Positions 41,511-54,240 of a stretch of DNA of 64,000 nt are shown here, piece by piece. The translations under genes and the position numbers were made by a program. Location of the stretch: the NCBI GenBank assembly GCA_013396525.1, contig VWYX01000877.1, positions 186,001 to 250,000 of the forward strand, read 5' to 3'. The notes beneath the pieces were generated by a model. The model had not been told where the DNA came from. It worked only from the letters and a program-made list of their open reading frames with translations, and searched no databases. This stretch comes from Chaetorhynchus papuensis. Lineage: Eukaryota; Chordata; Aves; Passeriformes; Rhipiduridae. The first letter of the stretch is position 1, and every line of letters starts with the position of its first letter.

Positions 41511-41542
41511 TGTTTATTATAAAGCATGTTTATTATAAAGCA
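41511..41542 (+). repeat. Exact 16-bp tandem duplication
   Basis: The unit tgtttattataaagca occurs twice head to tail with no mismatch (41511-41526 and 41527-41542), followed by tatcatgcatcatgaatg, which contains a further tcatg repeat. A small recent duplication. Confidence 0.95.
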
Positions 41543-42162
41543 TATCATGCATCATGAATGGGAAAACCCTTTGGTGACACGTAAGAAATCCTAAAAAAGC
41601 GAAATTAGATGACTAAACCTAAATTACCAAGAAGCAAAACACTAAAGATAAATGTAACTAAAGCCAGGCCTAACTCACTGGATGCAGCTATTGTGCCTCC
41701 TGCTCAGCCCATCCAATTTCCAGGAGGAATTGCAACCTTTCCCAACCATGCAGGAAATAACACCTGAATTCTGGTCCAGGAGCAAACCTGCAGCATGATG
41801 ACACTCTAGCCATCAAATTGTGTTCATTTCAGTCAGCCCTACAGTCCTCTAAGAGCTTTTTGTTTGCATTTAATCCTTTCTTTTATTGCTATTTTCATAG
41901 TAAGGAAAAGTTTGGATTGCTGACAGTCCATAGCAGTTTCTCTGGGCTTAGCACATCAATGTAAACAACTTATAGTTGTTCATTATTTACAGAGCAGATT
42001 TTACTCCAGGTGCCACAAAGTCACTCTAGGTTTTGCTTGTCAGCATGTCACAACCAGGTCTCTGAGGATCGTCAACATCTACCACAGAGCAGACTTAAAA
42101 TTTACTACACAGATATCAATAGTAGTCCCTGAATATATGCAACATTAAATAGCATATTGAAG

Positions 42163-42243
42163 CCTGGAGGTTTTGTTTGTTGATTTTGTGAGGGGCTGTT
42201 TATTAGCTTGTGAGGAGTTTTTTGTTTGTTTTGGTTTTTTTAA
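42163..42243 (+). repeat. T/G-rich low-complexity tract
   Basis: Two runs of T with spaced G (ggttttgtttgttgattttg and gttttttgtttgttttggtt). The reverse complement is a CAAAA-type A-rich tract like those at 22.83 and 44.83 kb. Confidence 0.7.
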
Positions 42244-43000
42244 GACAGTGTATCACTTATTTTAATTGCAAAGGGCGTATGGCAAATCTTCCCTAAAAAT
42301 TTTTCATAGATACCAATGTAAGTAAAAGATTATTCCAAGATGACTAGTGTGGTTATTTTGGCAAATAGTATACTGCAAAAAATAGTTTTTAAATGCAAAC
42401 TCAAGTTAGCAAATTTTTCCAACTGTAAAAAAGGGAATACAAAATAAACCATTTAGGCTTTTTGTTTCAAATGACCTTTCTAAAGAGAAAAAAAATTTAA
42501 AGGGCAAAGCAATAGGAAGATGGAACGAAACATTTAGTTTCATGACAAATTGAATGTTTCAAGTCAACCCAGAAACATTTCCAGGCCAGAAACCAAACAA
42601 ATATCCTGTAATTCCATAAAACTTACGCATAATACCAAAATAGGTAAGGGTTATAAATATTAATAAGTTTCTAAAATGTGACACCATAGTATCCTGCATC
42701 CATTATCTTGATTTACAAACTGTAAACCTGCATTTGTGTTCTATCCAGATTGTAATTTGGCTCAAGTCTTAGGCAACTTTCCATTGAAGTCTTTGAAAAG
42801 CTTATTATAGCATAACACAAAAAGGAGAGAGCCAAACCTGAGTTTCAGAAAATTATTTTTGAAGCAAAATAAGACTAATGGTTTATGATGGCCTAAAAGA
42901 GAATTTTGACTCTGACTGCCTGTTATTGCTTTACTCTGAACTACAAGTGAGAAGTGTTATCACTACCAGCTATTCATAAAGCAAAATACTCCTAATATTT

Positions 43001-44150
43001 AGCCCCAGAAGCTATCACTGCACTCAGAAAAGCTGTAACCATGGAAGGGTATGAAACAGCCTCAAATCTACTCAAAACCTACGTGCTGCAATCCAATACA
43101 AAGAGATGACCAATTCTGAGAACCTTTGAGGGAAAGCACCGAGGTGTCAGCAGTGGCTGGAAGACCCTGGAGTGAGGGAGGGACTGACTGAAGGCACAGG
43201 ATAGAGCATGGACAGCTGGGAGGTGTAAACATAGGGGGAAACATCTCGCCTTGTGCCTCTGAGAAGGGAGCCATTATTTCACAATATTGAGGAAGCAAGC
43301 TCCTGTGATAACAGAGTGTGTAGTCTTTTCTGGGAGACAAGTCCATAAAAGCTCTGCCTGCCTGGGAATGAGGAGACCAAGAAAAACAAATAGCACAGGT
43401 AGCCTGGAAACTGAAGACCCTCAGGAGAGCTGCTGAGGTGGAGCGTCATCTGATGAGGCAGCAGGGGAGCTTGGGGGCTGGAAGCACCTACCAAAAAAGA
43501 TGGGAAACAATTGAACTGGATTCTGGGCACCCACTGAGAGTGTGAACTAATAGGAACCTCAGAAGGTTATCTAGCTGGGAATGGCAAACAGCAGCAAAAC
43601 AGAGCTATGGCAACAGAGCCCAAGGGTTGAGCTGGGGGCTCACGAGGAATGTCACACTGGAGGACACACGCAGTCCAACGGAGAAGCAGCTTTGTCCAAA
43701 ATGAGTTATTGCATACAGGGGGCTAGAATCACTCTGTGGGTTCTGCCAGCGAAATTCAGGCTCACAGTTTCACTCCCATCTCTTAGGACATGTCTACGTT
43801 GTATATTTGGCCTGAAGCCTGAGCTCAGGGGCTTTGGCCTGGCCAATCTCCTGACTGATTGCTGCTGGAGTCCAAATGAGCACACAACCAGCATGCCTCC
43901 CTGCTGAGAGAAGGCAACTGAGAGCCCAGGGGCAGTAAAGGGAAACTTCTTGACCTGATTCTCAGCTAGGTTTGGAGCCTAGAGAATGAGTGCTCCTCCT
44001 CTGCTCCAGAGCAATCAGTATGAGGCAGCCCAAAGCCCTGTGGCCCATGGCAGGGCAGAGGGAGGGCTTTCCTTCCATTGCCTAGGAGCTGAGAGGCACC
44101 GGGGAGCTGGGCTGTGCCACCTCTCAGCTGCTGCTTTCTGTTATTAATGC
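43001..44150. other. Moderately GC-rich non-coding kilobase, possible DNA-transposon relic inside
   Basis: Open frames on both strands (43068-43346 and 43279-43530 minus; 43581-43907 plus, 108 codons) lack known domains. At 43784-43850 the sequence aggacatgtctacgttgta followed by gcctgagctcaggggctttg resembles a palindromic non-autonomous DNA element common in turtles (acatgtctacactgcaatta, then gggctcgggctaaggggct). This is weak: one partial block, no terminal inverted repeat or target duplication found. Confidence 0.25.
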
Positions 44151-44825
44151 AAATTCCTGTGTTGACATTGCATCAAAGCATCTGAGCACACCTCAAAGTC
44201 CAGGAAAGCTGGATCTTTGCTTCTCAGAAGAGAAACCTCAGAGTCACTGACCAGGCCGAGGTCAATGACACTATTTATTTAACAGTGTGGATGGTTGGTA
44301 AACGGCGACATAAACATTGATTCAGCCCCAAGTCAAACACAGAATGCAAACCTGGCCTGAGTGGGGCCCAGCTCACCAGTCATTTTACTCTGCCAAGAAA
44401 GCAGAGCAGCAATTAAAGAGGGATGAACTGACAGTGGAAAAGCACAGCTGAACAAAAGGACACGTCTACAAAACACCATTACTGCCACAGTGAAGGCAGT
44501 GCTGAGGCAGCCTGCAGAAACCCCTCAAATCAGGAAACACTGGTTGGGTGCAGATGTGCCATTCACATCAGGATACAGCAGAGCTGGATTTGCACTGACT
44601 GGTTCCACCAACTGTTTAATAGGGGATGGCACCCAGCAGCAAAACTGCATCTCTTACAGCCTTCCAAAAGAAACCTCTCCAGCTTCTTGCTTCATTTGCC
44701 TTACACCTTTTGATGTGCTACCAAACAAGTTAGCAGGCAAGGATGTTCCCAATAAAAAAAGAACAACAATTAAATGTTGGAAGAACACTGACACAAAGTA
44801 AATGTCAGATTAGTGATTATAACTA
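44151..44825. other. Unique non-coding DNA, no gene seen
   Basis: One + strand open frame (44490-44801, 103 codons) without recognisable domain. It ends just before the A-rich tract, but there is no evidence that the two form a retrocopy: no exon-exon homology or target duplication was seen. Confidence 0.5.
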
Positions 44826-44940
44826 TTAAAAAAAAACAAAAAACAAAAAAAACCAAAACAAAACAAAACAAAAAAACAAAAAAACAAAACAAACAAAAAA
44901 AAAACCCCACACAACTACAACTACAACAACAACAACAGTA
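44826..44940 (+). repeat. A-rich (CAAAA)n tract with (CAA)n end
   Basis: A long irregular A/C tract (aaaaaaaacaaaaaacaaaa, and so on) passes through ccccacacaactacaactac into a clean run of five CAA units ending near 44937. About 115 bp, the longest simple tract in the window. Possibly an old poly-A tail expanded by slippage, but no inserted body was identified upstream. Confidence 0.88.
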
Positions 44941-45501
44941 TAACCACAACTGCAAGGAACATACTGTTACAAAAGGGGGTTGATAAGTAACATGCTCATT
45001 TCATTCTGGTCAAAATGCAACTTATTTCAGTCTTTAAATGCTGTGATGAAGTGTGTTGGGTACTGATGAAGAATAACTCAGTGAATAACAGAAAAATAAC
45101 AAGCCAATTTCAGAAAATCATTATGTTTGTACAGGATTAATGAATAGAAAAAAGGCAAAAGTCATCAAATAAGTTATTTTTTAGAAATTATTCACTCAAC
45201 TCTAGCAATAATAATTAATTACAAAATTAGCAGGCATGTGACAATAGACTGATTAGTTTACAGTGTGTCTACCCTGATATACAATTAATTAAGACAATTG
45301 CAATAACAAGTAGCTGAGTTGCACAATGAAATTAGATCTCGTCTTTTAATTGTAAGTAATTGTATCCATCACCTGTCTGTCCAAGCAGTATCTAAGCCAA
45401 TCACTGGCCTGCAAAAGAAGAGACAATACACTTTGGCTATAAAAGGTATAGAAAATCGAAATCCTTGTTATAAGAAATATACACTAAATCCACAAATAGT
45501 G
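44941..45501. other. Unique AT-rich non-coding DNA
   Basis: 45.17-45.32 kb is strongly AT-rich with repeated aattaatt cores (for example ataataattaattacaaaat and acaattaattaagac). No gene or element recognised upstream of the CR1 tail. Confidence 0.5.
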
Positions 45502-45560
45502 CCTGTTGGACACTATAATCTTAGAGGTCTTTTCCAACATAAACAATTCTATAATTCCAT
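45502..45560 (+). mobile_element. CR1 LINE 3' end, short
   Basis: Clear CR1 terminus: cctgttggacactataatct, tagaggtcttttccaacata, aacaattctataattcc. The counterparts are ggttggactagatgatctt, aaggtccttccaacct and aatgattctatgattct. Only about 60 bp remain, consistent with extreme 5' truncation. It ends in two degenerate copies of the family's short terminal repeat (attctat, aattcca). The open frame 45319-45636 crosses it and is not coding. Confidence 0.8.
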
Positions 45561-48500
45561 GGCTTCTTCAATGGCCCCAGTAACTGTTACAGACATTAAG
45601 ATTTTAAATTACATTGTTACATCAATAACACTTTAAAAATGAGAACAAAAATCCTATACCTGAGGCCAGCAAATGTGTTAAGAATTCCTGCCCCAGAGCA
45701 GACTGCAAGGAAGGATGATAGTTAAAAGACCTGTATCTGGTTGAAATTTGGTCAGCTGTTATCAGCCAATGTGCCATTTACCGTGCCTCACTCCTGTTGA
45801 GCTGATTAACGTCAAACAAATTACACCATGATGGTTTCTCTTGCCAGACTGGCTCTACTTGAAGGCTGATCATCTACTCAGTGAAACCTTTCTCTGCAGA
45901 TGAGGGACAAAGGGAACAAGCAAACAGTACCATGACATCAGAACTAGTAAAATCAGGTTCCTGCAAACTCCAGCAGAAGTTTTTTCAGCGTTTGGGGCAC
46001 TTATAAAGTACTCCTTCCACATACACACCAATGCCAAACGTATGGACTCAGCATGAAAACTTCTGCATTGCTAGAAGACTTATGGAATAGAATTATAGGA
46101 TTTCCTTTATATATATTCCTCTCCTTTACTACTCAAGGTTTTGGGAGACTCATGTCTTTTTGATAACTCATCCCTGTGAAACTGAAATTAACTACAAAGT
46201 ACAATCATACAAGTCTTATTTCCTTAGGAAATCAGATGACAAAGAAGTATCTTGATTCACCTGCTTCTGAAATTCACACTCCATTCGTGTGTCAGGCTTC
46301 TCAGTTCATTCCTGCTAACTGGCAACTGGAATATTCACCTCAAAACCAGGGGCTTGGGGCTCTAATCACATCACAAACTCAGAAACTTCAGAGTTTTATT
46401 AATGGCAATGAAAATACAGCACTGTGAAACAAAGCAAATATTTGAAATGATAGCACTAAAAACTCCTCTACCAAAATATCCCAATCTATTTCTGGATTGG
46501 TGCCATTCCTACATTACAAATTCACAACTATTTTAGACTTGTGCCTTTTTTTTTTCTTCAAGGCTATCAACTCAATAGTTTTGCTTAGGGATTTGCTCAT
46601 TTTGATGATTTTTTTTTAAATGTATTTGCCTTTATACAAATGTTGGATATCTCAGTTTTGCTTACACATTCAGTGCTCAGATGATTTGCTCCGATGGTGC
46701 CGGTAATCTGTGAAACTGAAATACGTGACAAAAAAGCTCACGCAAAAGCCATTCAGAAATAAATCTGAGAACTGGAACCAAGGCAAGGGATGATGACATG
46801 TCTGTATCCATGCTACATAAACACAGAAAGCTCTGGTGGTCTTTAGTTCACCAGCTCCCACACATACAAATGTGGGAACCAGTTTATAGTTTAACCTCAC
46901 GCATTTGCCGCAGAAGCCTCTATAGATCAAAGGGGATCTAAAGTTAAAAAGCAGCAAGTCTAAAGATGTTGGGAGTTTCTACAGCAGCACTGGAAGAGCT
47001 GGTACAAAAAGCTATTACATCTCAAATTATTGCAGAAAACAAACAATTCTTTATTGTGTTTACAGAGGGAGGAGGATGGGGAATAAAATCAAACTCAGCT
47101 GAAGAAATGTTCATTAATAAAAACAAAAAAATATAAAAAGCTCAGAGATTGATTCTGTCATGAGTTGGCTTTCTGGAAAGCCACGGCCTTCAAAATCACA
47201 CTTCCAAAATTAAACCATACTGAAATAATACCTGCATATTTGGGGTTTGGGGAGTGTGATTTTCACCTTAAACACCATTAAAATGAGAAATTGGTCATGT
47301 AGGCACTGATCAATGGACATGACATCAGTGAAATAGTGCACCTCATTTTTCTGTTTGACATTAAGAGTCTTGTGATAAGCACGCAGGGAGACAGTGTGCA
47401 CTCTATCAATATTGCATCACAATGACGATCCTTCTTTGATAAATGTGTGAACTGACAGGTTTCTGTATTTCCATAGCAACTTTAAGTCTTTGTTTGTCTA
47501 GTAAAGAAAAGTATCATCAGTAATATCACAGGCAGGTCAGCTTTCTTTACTTGCACGTAGGAAGAAGGAGGGATGGAGAGGGAGTGATAAATATGAAGGC
47601 TGTCATACTTGAGGTACACATTGTTTCAGTACTGTAAATTGTTTTCTAGCTACTATAAGTACAACAGTTACATGCTCTCTGTCTCAACTTATAAGTCCCA
47701 TCCAACTGCTGATGTAAAAACTAAAGATGTGTAACAACTCCTCCATCTTGATCTGCTTATACAAGCTCAAATACAGCTTCAAAACTCAGAAACCTAAGTG
47801 CTTAAGAAAAAAAGGATTATGATATCGTTAGCTGCATCCCGGCTCCCCGAAAACTGCTGCTGTCATGATCCATTAACTGCAGCAGTGAAGGTACAGATTA
47901 CTGGCTTCACTGTACACTGTGCTAAAGGTAAATAAACATTATCTACAAAGGAAGGTGCCAGCTTTCTTGAGATTCAGAATAACAGAAATATGAATGATCA
48001 GGAACAGGAAAGCATTCAGTCTCTCTTTCAGCAAGGTCTAATTTTTACTTACAGTGAATGTTTAATAAATAATCCAGTTACAGTAAGCATATAATGGTAC
48101 AATAGGTCTGGAGTGATGGGGACCATGGACACTCGTGGCCCAGGTACTGGAGTGGATTGTGCCCCACAGTACAAGCTTTCCTCTTGCCATGTACAGCTGC
48201 TGCTGTCTTGGGCTGGCTGGAAAGGAATGCCTTGCCATAAGCAAAGCAACGTCTTTAGCAGCTGAAATGTTTTAGCATTTATCATTCTTGCTGCAGTAAC
48301 ATTCTGTATGTGTACATTTCTTTTGGTGATTTTTTTCCTGGAGAAAGAATCTTAGCAAATCTAAATGATTTCCTGTCCTGTGTGATCAGCATGTTCAGAT
48401 TATTCTATCAAGAGTGCTGTCTCCTACTTGTTAGAGGATCCATACACCTGGCATATCTTTTTTGTAATGGTATTTTCTACAGTTTGCCATAAGAGCAGTT

Positions 48501-49884
48501 GTCAACTTGGAGTAAAATCTGTTTCCTGCCAAATTTTCGGTTCTGCTCCACATCTCACTTGTTTATGAACCTGATTTGTTATGGGTAAACTCCTCAAGGA
48601 TATGCACTGTCTCTTGTTAATTTATTTTTCAGCAAGTGTAATAAAATTTTTTTTGAATACTTGAAAAAGTTAAATGGGGCCAAGTTGTTCAATGGTTTAC
48701 ACTGGCATCATTCTGCCAAGCTTAACAGAATAGTGATGATTTAAACCAGCTGTTTATTTAGCCCATAAAAGAACTGAACAGCAGGTAAAAGCATTAATTG
48801 CTCATCGTGAAAAATTAAAACGAAGTTCAGGAACTCACATCCTGCCCTTTAAAACCAATAAAAAAGAAAGCCTACTTTAGGTACATTTTATGAATAATGA
48901 TTTAGCTGACTGGGGTAGTACTTGCACCACTGTGGATGATCACAAAACCATATTATCCCTGGAGAAGGAAACCAGCACAAAATCACAGTCTCTCTACAGC
49001 TCAAGAGAGGCAAGGAGCACACTAGAGTAAGCACCCCTGGTTTGGTGGAATCCCCAAATTTCAGTTCATGGTTTAAATGGTATTTTTTTGTGCAAAAATA
49101 CTCAAACTGATTCTGGAGCAACAGATCTCCCTCTTCCTATATAAATACACAAAATATCTGGAGGAGAGTAAGAGTCACTATTTCTCTCTGACCTAAGGAG
49201 TATGAAGCAGGAAAGTTCTGAAAAGAGGGGAGGAAAGAGACTGCTGATCCTCAACCTCCCTGTACCAAAATAGGTTCGAGCCTGCTGGACAGAGCAGCTG
49301 AGCCAACACACTTTGAACCCTCTTGGGATCCAATTTCACAGTTTGCAACACAGGGCAAGGGCTCCATCCAGGACAGATTTACACGGAAAGCTAAACGGGT
49401 GATCTCCTTACTACCACTTTCCTCTCTTGCCTCTGGAGCTTGCAGCAGCTGTGCAATTTGTTTCCCCTCACGTGTCACTGAGGATGCATCTTTCCTATTG
49501 CAATTATAGGGGTAACTGATTGCAAGGGAGGATTTACAGATCCACTGTGGTTTGTGCAGAGCCTTCAGTTTGCTGAATTTTCAGCAGGCAGGTGAGCTGG
49601 GCTCTTGCACATCACCAGATGTTTCACTTCTGTCAAAGTACAAGCACCAGACAATTTTCTGGTACCTGGCAGCAGCAGAGCTCAATGTGGTGCTGCAGCA
49701 GAACAGTGAGTGTCAGAGATGCTTCTGAACATCAGACAGAAAAGAGAGTTACACACCTCCCTGATGCACTAGAAATAGAATGGAGTTTGGAGAATTGCAG
49801 TTTGTGGTTTAGGAACTTACATTTGTGTTCAAAGGGATGCATCCCCTTAAGCTAGTGGAAACTTAGGCCCTGACTTTGTGAAAT
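45561..49884. other. Unique non-coding DNA, no gene seen
   Basis: Open frames up to 95 codons (46670-46957, minus strand) without domain. 47.40-48.05 kb is ORF-free. Short T-runs at 46548 and 46609. A ggttcgagcc string at 49273-49282 resembles a tRNA B box, but no A box lies upstream. Confidence 0.5.
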
Positions 49885-50024
49885 AATCCCAAACGAACCA
49901 GAAGTGACCTAGCCACTACACTACACTTGTTCCACCTGAGCCAATTTGCATCTTATCCCAAAAAGAATTCACACCCATCTCTTTGTCCTGGCAGGCAGGC
50001 ATCTTTACCACCAGGCTATAACTG
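49885..50024 (-). mobile_element. tRNA-derived SINE relic with two tRNA-like heads
   Basis: On the minus strand 50019-50007 reads tagcctggtggta, a good Pol III A box. 42 bp downstream gggtgtgaattc (49977-49965) is a degraded B box (ggttcgaatcc). The spacing equals that of a tRNA. The intervening tgcctgcctgccagg resembles a glycine-type tRNA arm. Further along, 49895-49935 contains a second A-box-like block, gtgtagtgtagtggctaggt, which matches the start of MIR-type SINE heads (agtgtagtggttag) and is followed by ggttcg at about the wrong, shortened spacing. Most likely a decayed SINE or two nested heads; a tRNA pseudogene is the alternative. No functional cloverleaf can be folded by eye. Confidence 0.5.
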
Positions 50025-53000
50025 CTTTTTGTGTCTCTTCCACCTCCTTTTCCTGAAGCCACTGTGTAGGCATTTCCTCCCACCACTCAGACTAAATTAG
50101 AGACAATCATGCTCTGTGACAGAGAGGCAAAGAATCTTGCTGTGGTCCCAAAAGCTTTGCTCCAATCTCTGTTAAAGGTTTGCTCACCTGAAAGGCTAAT
50201 CTCAGTTGATACCTGGTTATTACAGCTGACCACACGTCATTGCTCTGGGTTGTGTTACCTGGGATGGGCCACCTGTTCTAGGGTGGTTCTTTGAACTCTG
50301 GAAAACCCCACTTGCAGCTGCTCCTAACCCCTGCATGGTGGTTACAGACCTTTTTTAATCCTTTTGTGGAGTTTTGCCCTTAGGGAGCTACATTTTGTCT
50401 GAAACATCTGTATTGCTGAGTTTATTGCACAGGCAATTGAAAATACTGCCTGTTGTTCCAGAGAATAACTTGGATTCAGACAGGAGGCTTCATGGGCCTA
50501 TGATACTCAGGGGGATGAGACAAGCAAAGAATAAACAGTTTTATTTGAAGCTGGTGAAGTGAACCATATTCACCTATTTCTGTGTCTCTCATGAAGAGCT
50601 ACATATCTGCATTTGTTAATTCTTCATGAAATGACATGGGCTGGCTGCAAGGGAATCTCTTCATACCATCACACTGCTGCTACAGACACATCACCATAAC
50701 AGCTATGAAGTCAGGGCTCTATCTAGCAGAAAATTTCCATCAGCTCAATTACGTGCTGCTCAGTAGACTCTGCAGATAGAATGATAAGTTCAGGCCAAAC
50801 ACAAATACTGGCAGTCAAGTGAATCCAGCAGACTGCAGATCCTCCTTGGAAAATAAAGCCTTTGAGATGCTATGCAGTGATGGCTACCTGCTACAGAAAT
50901 GAACCAGTGTGTGCATGGTGCTCATATATTAAGCTGCAGGAACATGTCCTGATATTCCTTACTCAGAAAAGTCTGACAATCATGTCTCAGCCTGAAAACC
51001 TCTTAGAAACACTGATGAAAATTACTTTCCATCATCAAAAAAGTATTCACACCTCAGCAAGAAGCTAAATAAGGACACTGTTTTGGGAGTGTCCCAGACA
51101 CTGAACTATTGTTTTTAATCCTCTTACTTAAATACGCACAAGCACAGAAATCTCCTAAGGGGCTTAGCACTGTATTTGACAGAAACAATCCATGCCCGTG
51201 CAAAGGCAAGGGAAAGGGAACTGAGCAGACATGCCTGCAGTCGTGAGCAGGGAAAGTTCATGGCCTGGGTCAGCAGACTGCAGGCACAGAGCAGATCAGC
51301 ACAGGGTCACAGGCATCCTGCTGCTTTCTGACACAAGGGCTGGACATGCCTCAGGAGGCTCCTACACAGCCCGAGTTTCAGATCCCCCACGGGATGGGGG
51401 TCTCATGTGCAGTGCCAGGCCGGCCTTTCCTGGCAAACACACTCAAGACCCACACTGTGGAAGGACATCATCCTATGAAGTAGATTCTAGACTAACAGGA
51501 AGCTTTCTTTTATTCTTTTGTTTTGTTTCTCAAAATGGTTGCCTGAACCCAGCAGAAAATTTCTGTTTGCAGTCTCTGCTACACAAAAGCAGCTGGATCC
51601 ATCCAATACATCACTGTTTTCCAGAGCAACTTCAACAGCAGCACAGTTCTGTACCTCTGTTTCCTTCTCTCCAATTCTTTTACTTTTCTTGCCTCTTGTT
51701 CTCCTTTTATCTTTCACCCTCATTCTTTACCCATTATTTTTTTCCTCCTTTTTGCAATTTCACCTCCACTGCCCTCTCTAACTCCTCTTCCCTAACAGTG
51801 CCACTTCAAGAATAGTTTATGCATGCTACAGAGCTGTGTGTAGTTATTGTCATGTATATTGGAGGCTCTTAGGTGATGGAATCTGCTTGTACTTGCACCA
51901 AAATAGCAATCAGGATTACTGAGATATAATGGGAGCAAAAACGGAAACCAAACCTGTCTGCAAGACTTCAAATAATAAATATGGTTTGTTTGTGGGGTTT
52001 GGATTTTGGTTTGGGTTTGTTTTGTTGGTTTGTTTTTTTTTTTTGCGGGGAGGGGTTGGGTTTAATATCAGTGAAAGCAAGTGAATACACATCCATGAGA
52101 ACTTACAGGGTCAGAAAGATACAACTTAGGCAAAATAGGACACGCAAGACTAAGACTAAATGTCTATTAAAAAGTCACTACACAATATTGTGAAATCTTG
52201 GAGGGTAGAGGGGAGACTGGCTTGTTTTAATATCAGATTTTTTTTTCTAGGCCAAATGCTCATTATGAACATCAGAAACAGCAGAAGTACAGAAGGCACC
52301 ACAAACATTTGTGCAACTTTGAAAAATGTCAGAGATGGGGAGAAAATAAGTGGTGTGTGATGAGACCTAGAAAATCTGTTTGTTCGTGGTAGCTACTCCT
52401 TAGCAGCCATCAGCTCTTCTGTTAAAACAAACATCAAAGGTCTGAAATTCCACAATGACTTTTGATGTCTGCACAAGTTCAGTAGTTAAAGTTGAAGACT
52501 TGTCACATGAGGAGTTTATGCCAATTATAAAGCATAAAAAAGAAATCACACACATGCAGGCATGTGTTCATTATTAAAACAACAAGTCCACCAACTCTCC
52601 TTCTCTGTCGAATGTTTGGCCTATTTTATGAGAAAATAAAAATGAAAAATAGCTCCAGTTTTCAAGGTAAAATACTTGAAAGAAACAAATAAATGTCAGT
52701 AGTAGCTTTCCCTGCATGCCTTCCTGGACTCCTTTTTCTACTGAACTGCGCTGGTACATTCTTCAGCTTAACCCTCACATGCCCTTGCTATTTTTCTGTA
52801 ATGGATACTTTTTCCTCTCTTCAAATGCAGGAGCCTGGATTGCTACTTTTTATACCATTGCCCAATAGACAAGTTGGTTCCCAATATCACCCAGTGGCAT
52901 AAAATAATTTTCCCTATGCATTTAAAAAAATAAATTAGATTACAGGTTGTCTAAATTCTGCCTATCATGCTTCTTTTAGCTGCCCCTTAACACTGCCCAC

Positions 53001-54240
53001 ACTTCACAAGGCTGTATTTATCCCCTAATAAATGAGCAAGCAGACCCCAAATTGGTGCAACCTGGCATAGCTTTTTTTAAATCATTTTCCAAATATTTTC
53101 AGAAGCAAAAGCTACAATATCTTAAAGCTTATAGGGAGATTAAGTGAGAGTGAGAATAGATGATCTACAAAGCAAAACCACAAACTGAATCAAGCCAAAT
53201 CGCTCCACTTCCCTGTCAGCTAAAGGGGCAGGGAGGGGAGGACTGTTTAGTTGAAATGACTTTTAATGGACTAATTTTTAACTTCAAGTGAAATTTTTCA
53301 AAACATTGTAACAATTTTGTATGCAAACCTCACCTGTCTTTCCAACAGGTGCTTGTGAATTTCTTGGTGAAACAGCTTATGGGGAATAGTGATGTATGAA
53401 TATCTCACAGAAAAGATGTGACATCTTCCCAAGACAGGCAGATTCCTGTTGGAAACACAACTCTGTTTCCTTCCACTTAGGCTGATTCACTGCTGCAAAC
53501 CCACCTTCCCAGATCCTGCACTGGACAACAACCTTGCCACAATGACTGCCAGAGCAAACCAACAGGATACTGCTTGGAAGCCCTCAAATCATAGCTGACA
53601 TATTCAGGGCTTCCTAATTTCCTGCCACGCGTTTTGGAGCCTGACAGTCACCGTGGCTCCAACCTGAGCAACCCTTGGCACTTCAGGGAGCTTCCCCAGG
53701 TGCTTCCAACAGGTTGGGAGCTTCCCAGCGTGCCCCAAGGAAGCATGGCAGAGCCAGGAGTCAGAAGTTATGACAGCTCTTTCATTTAGGAAAGCTTAAA
53801 CCATGTTTTCACATTTTCCTGAACTTAAAGTTTTCTCATTTTCCTTTGAGTGGAAAATTTTGAAATGTCACTTTTTGTTCCAATTCAGTACAAAAACATA
53901 CTGGAATTCATGTCTCCTCAAGCACAGCTCCCCATCATAAAACTTCTGAGTCTCAGCTAGTTCTTCTGTCTCCAGTGCCTTTGAAAATCACCCCCTGAGC
54001 TCTCTCTGATGAAATCATAAAAGCAAATGCGTGCTTTTACTTTATATTCAGTCAAATACCAGATGTTTAAGCATTCTCACCATATTCAACACACAAATAT
54101 CTGATCAAAAGTTTTGTTTCACAATATTGTGGGAATTACTCTCCTTCATACAAATGCTCATATTACAATGCTGGAAAGACACTTCATGCATAAATAAGAG
54201 TATTTACAACTATTCATTGTTGTTACTCGGTGTTCATTTA
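50025..54240. other. Unique non-coding DNA, no gene seen
   Basis: Includes the longest open frame of the window (51231-51815, + strand, 194 codons). Its second half is a polypyrimidine stretch translating to phenylalanine/serine/proline/leucine, its first half has no domain, and both + frames and one minus frame are open there, so I do not call it a gene. 51.18-51.48 and 53.59-53.76 kb are GC-rich patches. A perfect 8-bp inverted repeat, acacatgc/gcatgtgt, lies at 52550-52567. Confidence 0.5.
51978..52062 (+). repeat. G/T-rich low-complexity tract with T-run
   Basis: Repeated gg-ttt blocks (ggtttgtttgtggggtttgg, then ttttggtttgggtttgtttt) lead into a 13-base T run and a gcggggaggggttggg G-rich end. 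Simple sequence. Confidence 0.8.

Larger units (their letters stand above)
41111..43000. other. Unique AT-rich non-coding DNA
   Basis: From 41.33 to 43.07 kb no open frame reaches 60 codons. Holds the 16-bp duplication near 41.5 kb and a T/G-rich tract near 42.2 kb; otherwise nothing recognised. Confidence 0.5.

Noticed and set aside
44490..44940. Open frame followed by an A-rich tract as a processed retrocopy
   Set aside because: The frame has no similarity to a known protein, no polyadenylation signal is convincingly placed, and no target duplication was seen.
49273..49282. tRNA B-box-like string ggttcgagcc
   Set aside because: No A box at the expected distance upstream and no cloverleaf arms; chance match.
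51231..51815. Longest open frame, 194 codons, + strand
   Set aside because: Second half is a polypyrimidine tract giving phenylalanine/serine/leucine-rich sequence, the first half has no domain, and other frames on both strands are open over the same DNA.
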